Part shown: positions 59,636-61,707 of the stretch, one piece after another
Layout of the letters: every line of letters begins with the position of its first letter
How positions within the stretch are numbered: the first letter of the stretch is position 1
NCBI GenBank assembly: GCA_003507655.1
Contig: DNUZ01000009.1
Location: 39,832-101,538, forward strand
Direction: 5' to 3'
DNA length: 61,707 nucleotides
DNA from: Lachnospiraceae bacterium
GTDB taxonomy: Bacteria; Bacillota; Clostridia; Lachnospirales; Lachnospiraceae
Notes under the pieces: model-generated
Seen by the model: the letters and a program-made list of their open reading frames with translations, nothing else
What the model was told of the DNA's origin: nothing
The model's database searches: none
Position numbers and translations under genes: made by a program

Positions 59636-59848
59636 ATGCAAACACAAATAAAAGAATGGGGTAACAGCCAGGGAATCAGACTGCCAAAAGAAGTATTAAA
59701 AAGTGCAGGAATTACATTGAATGAAGTTTTAGATGTTACCATATCAAATGGCGTAATTACTTTAGCCAAAACCTTTCGCCATAAAACACTAGAAGAAAGA
59801 GCCTCAGAATTTGATGGAAAATTAATGCTTGACGGCGAATATGATTGA
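59636..59848 (+). CDS. MazE-like antitoxin (AbrB fold)
   Basis: 70 residues with the AbrB/MazE swapped-hairpin N-terminus (MQTQIKEWGNSQGIRLPKEV, then LNEVLDVTISNGVITLAK) and a short C-terminal tail (LEERASEFDGKLM) that would bind MazF. It is intact, but the toxin gene that should follow is broken after about 15 codons, leaving an orphan antitoxin. Confidence 0.85.
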   Translation: MQTQIKEWGNSQGIRLPKEVLKSAGITLNEVLDVTISNGVITLAKTFRHKTLEERASEFDGKLMLDGEYD

Positions 59849-59877
59849 GGTCAACCTGTCGGAAGAGAAGTGTGGTA

Positions 59878-59930
59878 ATGGAGCCTTTATACCAGGGAGA
59901 TATTCTTAAAATAGAAAAGATCTTTCGTGT
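59878..59930 (+). pseudogene. MazF/PemK-type toxin stub
   Basis: From ATG 59878 the frame reads MEPLYQGDILKIEKI, the opening of MazF-like toxins that start YQGDI before their core strand. The frame then runs into DNA that, on the other strand, is a KilA-N-like gene start, so the toxin is truncated at about codon 16. The remaining frame to 60084 is antisense noise. Confidence 0.6.
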
Positions 59931-59988
59931 AAATCCCAATATCAATTCCTTTTGCGTGAATAATTTCCCTAACTATTTTATTTGCCAT
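59926..59988 (-). pseudogene. 5' stub of a KilA-N-like DNA-binding gene
   Basis: ATG 59988, behind GGAGGAATAG, encodes MANKIVREIIHAKGIDIGIY before meeting the MazF stub head-on. The opening resembles KilA-N (phage anti-repressor) proteins, which usually continue to an SLTDIA motif; that part is missing. Identity is tentative. Confidence 0.45.
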
Positions 59989-59990
59989 CT

Positions 59991-60290
59991 CTATTCCTCC
60001 ACCATGTTCTCCATCTGTTCCAACTTCTGCAAGGCTTTCATATACGCCATGAGTCTTTTATATTGCTCATCTCCAAGGCTGTGAATCTGCTTTAAAATCT
60101 TAATATCCGACCTGGTTACTTCATAATTCGCATCTTCATCCTTATATTCCGGATCAATGCCTTTTCCTGTCAAAAGCTGTTCGGGAGTAATCTCCAATGC
60201 ATCACATATAGACAACAGACAGTCCGCTTTGGGATTCGTCTTTTTCTTCTCTTTATATAGCTCCGTGTACAACTGTCTGATTCTTCCGGA
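59991..60290 (-). pseudogene. 3' part of an XRE-family regulator
   Basis: The minus strand reads IRQLYTELYKEKKKTNPKAD, then CLLSICDALEITPEQLLTGK, the last helices of a Cro/C1 domain, and a helical tail ending MENMVEE. The first two helices of the DNA-binding domain are missing; the upstream sequence belongs to a response regulator in another frame. A deletion joined the two genes at about 60285-60295. Confidence 0.75.
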
Positions 60291-60900
60291 ATACGGATCT
60301 TACCAATATCATGAAGGGAAGAAGCAGTTGTAATCAAAGCAATATCTGCCTCTGTCAAAGGATAAGCATCTGTTACTTTTACCAGTTGTCTCAGCATCAT
60401 CTCCGTTGCTGTTTTTATATGCAGGATGTGTTCTCTGCTCTCGCTGTTACGGGATCCCAATATATTACTCATAATCCGAATCATGATATTATTATTTTCT
60501 TCTTTTTCGTAAACCTGATCATAAACCACATTTATCAGATGCTTTTGGTTCATATAGAGGCCCAAGGTATTCTGAACTCTTTTCTTTACAATCACAGAAT
60601 CAAACGGTCGTGTGATATAATCTGTGATTCCCAGCTCATATGCCTTACGCATAGTATCAACAGCATCTTCAGAAGATATCATGATTACAGGAGTTTCAGC
60701 AATACACTGGCTTCTTTTCATTATTTTCAAGACTTCAAAACCATTCATCTGTGGCATATTGATATCCAAAAGCATCAGATCAATTCCAATATTTTCTCCT
60801 ATCATCTGGATTGCCTGATTTCCGTTTTCGGCTTCCAGATAGTTATAAGCATCTCCAAGAATCTCCTTCAATATGTCCCTGTTAAATTTCGCATCGCTTA
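60291..60900 (-). pseudogene. Broken response regulator with truncated HD domain
   Basis: The receiver domain (DAYNYLEAENGNQAIQMIGE, phospho-acceptor Asp in LMLLDINMPQMNG, then SSEDAVDTMRKAYELGITDY) is followed by an HD domain start (EHILHIKTATEMMLRQLVKV, SLHDIGKIRIPEE) that ends abruptly at the XRE junction; the GYP motif and most of the HD-GYP domain are lost. The first strand (VALSDAKFNRDIL) is present but no standard start codon precedes it in frame. In place of the usual Lys the phosphorylation pocket has TRPF. Non-functional remnant of a c-di-GMP-type regulator. Confidence 0.75.
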
Positions 60901-60903
60901 ATG

Positions 60904-61257
60904 CTACATTCCCTTCTTTATTTCTTCAATCGTCATCTCATATACTTCTGTTACTTTTTTCATAGCTTCTGGTATCCCCGGCTGCTCTCCGGTCCTATCT
61001 CTCAAAAGTTCTGTTAAATCGTTACTAACCTCATACAGACGATCAAATGAAAGATTCTGACACACCCCTTTCAGTGTGTGTGCACCGCGGAAAGCATCTT
61101 CATAATTTTTATTTTCCAATGCCTGTTTTAACTGTATATAACTCTGATCTTCAAGGAACTTTAATGCAAATCTCCGAATCAGTGCTTCGCTGTGAAGGCG
61201 TCCCAAGACAGCTTCATAGTTTCCTCCAATAGCTTCATAACACTCTTGCATTGTCAT
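60904..61257 (-). CDS. Histidine phosphotransfer (HPt) protein
   Basis: 117 residues, a four-helix HPt domain with the phospho-accepting His in AHTLKGVCQNL (~60). It takes phosphate from the receiver of a hybrid kinase and passes it to another response regulator. It lies between the hybrid-kinase receiver and the broken response regulator, so its natural acceptor may be the lost protein. ATG 61257 is preceded by GGAGGACT. Confidence 0.88.
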   Translation of the reverse strand: MTMQECYEAIGGNYEAVLGRLHSEALIRRFALKFLEDQSYIQLKQALENKNYEDAFRGAHTLKGVCQNLSFDRLYEVSNDLTELLRDRTGEQPGIPEAMKKVTEVYEMTIEEIKKGM

Positions 61258-61309
61258 ATTTTAGTCCTCCTGCCTATATTTCACCGCTTATTTGACACTG
61301 TCGTATCAA

Positions 61310-61707
61310 TTATTTCACCAATTTATGAATTACTTTTATCAGTAATTCCACATCAACTGGCTTAGCAACATGTTCATCCATCCCTGCTGCTTTTGCTCTT
61401 ATTCTGTCCTCCGTGAACGCATTTGCTGTCATTGCAATGATCGGTATTGTCTTTGCATCCTCTCTGTCTAGAGACCTGATCATCTTTGTAGCTTCATAAC
61501 CATTCATTACCGGCATCATAATGTCCATAAGAATGACATCAAATTCACCAGGTTCACTATTTCTGAACAGCTCAACCGCTTCCTGCCCATTCCACGCTTT
61601 GATCACGTCCGCGCCCTCATTCTGAAGCATAAATTCAGCGATTTCCATATTCAGCTCATTATCTTCCGCCAGAAGAATATGCAATCCCTTTATAGATTTT
61701 TCGGATA
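61310..61707 (-). CDS. C-terminal receiver domain of a hybrid sensor kinase (cut by window end)
   Basis: The frame is open to the window edge (SEKSIKGLHILLAEDNELNM), so the TTG at 61684 is not a start. Receiver domain: acidic pair AEDN, phospho-acceptor Asp in VILMDIMMPVMNGYEAT (~56 of the domain), Thr in IIAMTANAF and Lys in HVAKPVD. The LKGLHILLAEDN linker is typical where the kinase catalytic domain ends. The kinase part, and so the sensed signal, lies outside. Confidence 0.88.
   Translation of the reverse strand, partial: SEKSIKGLHILLAEDNELNMEIAEFMLQNEGADVIKAWNGQEAVELFRNSEPGEFDVILMDIMMPVMNGYEATKMIRSLDREDAKTIPIIAMTANAFTEDRIRAKAAGMDEHVAKPVDVELLIKVIHKLVK

Noticed and set aside
59845..60084. 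A 79-codon frame after mazE that could be read as a whole toxin
   Set aside because: Only the ~16 codons from 59878 resemble MazF; the rest is the antisense of the KilA-N-like and XRE remains.

Overview
The window looks like a chromosomal segment of a spore-forming, anaerobic, gut-type member of the Lachnospiraceae (Clostridia). Evidence: a spoVA sporulation operon with a sigma-G-like promoter; the glycyl-radical enzyme pair PflB/PflA behind a Rex-like operator; a T-box-controlled aspS-gatCAB operon; class 1B dihydroorotate dehydrogenase (pyrD/pyrK); an ECF vitamin-type S component; BspA-like and LPXTG-like surface proteins; moderate-to-low GC with AAGGAGG-type ribosome sites. No rRNA, tRNA, CRISPR array, complete insertion sequence or prophage was recognised. 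Most genes lie on the minus strand.

Layout. 1-4045 (minus): T-box, aspS, gatC, gatA, gatB (cut by the window start), the indirect route to Asn-tRNA and/or Gln-tRNA. 4126-6463: an intact AbiEi/AbiEii pair with its operator, a 170-bp nested-palindrome element and an XRE regulator. 6566-10500: a large BspA-like surface protein, AT-rich debris and a broken AlbA/ATPase regulator gene. 10668-12818 (plus): asnA and a secreted glycosidase-like protein. 13023-16108 (minus): pflB-pflA. 16156-25014 (minus): purE, an M29 aminopeptidase, an HD phosphohydrolase, small membrane proteins and the pyrC-F-K-D-E operon, with an unannotated 50-codon gene overlapping vanZ. 25182-32700 (minus): a MacB-like ABC pair, then tetR and two half-exporters behind a 31-bp operator. 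32697-34992: defence and toxin-antitoxin remains (frameshifted ToxN/AbiQ, stub of an AAA ATPase, XRE) and an intact ParE/Phd pair. 35074-37656: an intracellular subtilase and an ECF S component. 37670-39174: SigV/RsiV-like sigma and anti-sigma. 39248-41360: padR-DUF1700-DUF4097-pspC envelope operon. 41459-43198: spoVAA-AB-AC preceded by a 44-codon membrane-peptide gene. 43321-44525 (plus): split ThrE exporter. 44536-45893: a second nested-palindrome element and an ABC transporter in which both subunits carry internal deletions. 46154-48802: type Ic aminotransferase and rarA. 48878-52564: a compact four-gene operon (condensation-like acyltransferase, zinc-ribbon membrane protein, HSL-type esterase, polysaccharide deacetylase), my best candidate for an undescribed system. 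52717-54998: polar amino-acid ABC importer. 55273-59563: LPXTG-like surface protein divergent from a MerR regulator. 59594-61707: intact MazE next to a chain of deletion junctions (MazF stub, KilA-N-like stub, XRE tail, response-regulator/HD head), then an HPt protein and the receiver end of a hybrid kinase cut by the window end.

Themes. Core metabolism (pyrimidines, formate fermentation, Asn/Asp supply) alternates with envelope-sensing operons (SigV/RsiV, PadR/DUF4097/PspC, TetR/ABC, MerR/surface protein). Three places (about 5.7-10.5 kb, 32.7-34.1 kb, 59.6-60.9 kb) are graveyards of defence, toxin-antitoxin and regulatory genes, suggesting repeated gain and deletion at fixed spots. All functional calls are by reading protein motifs by eye; no database search was run.
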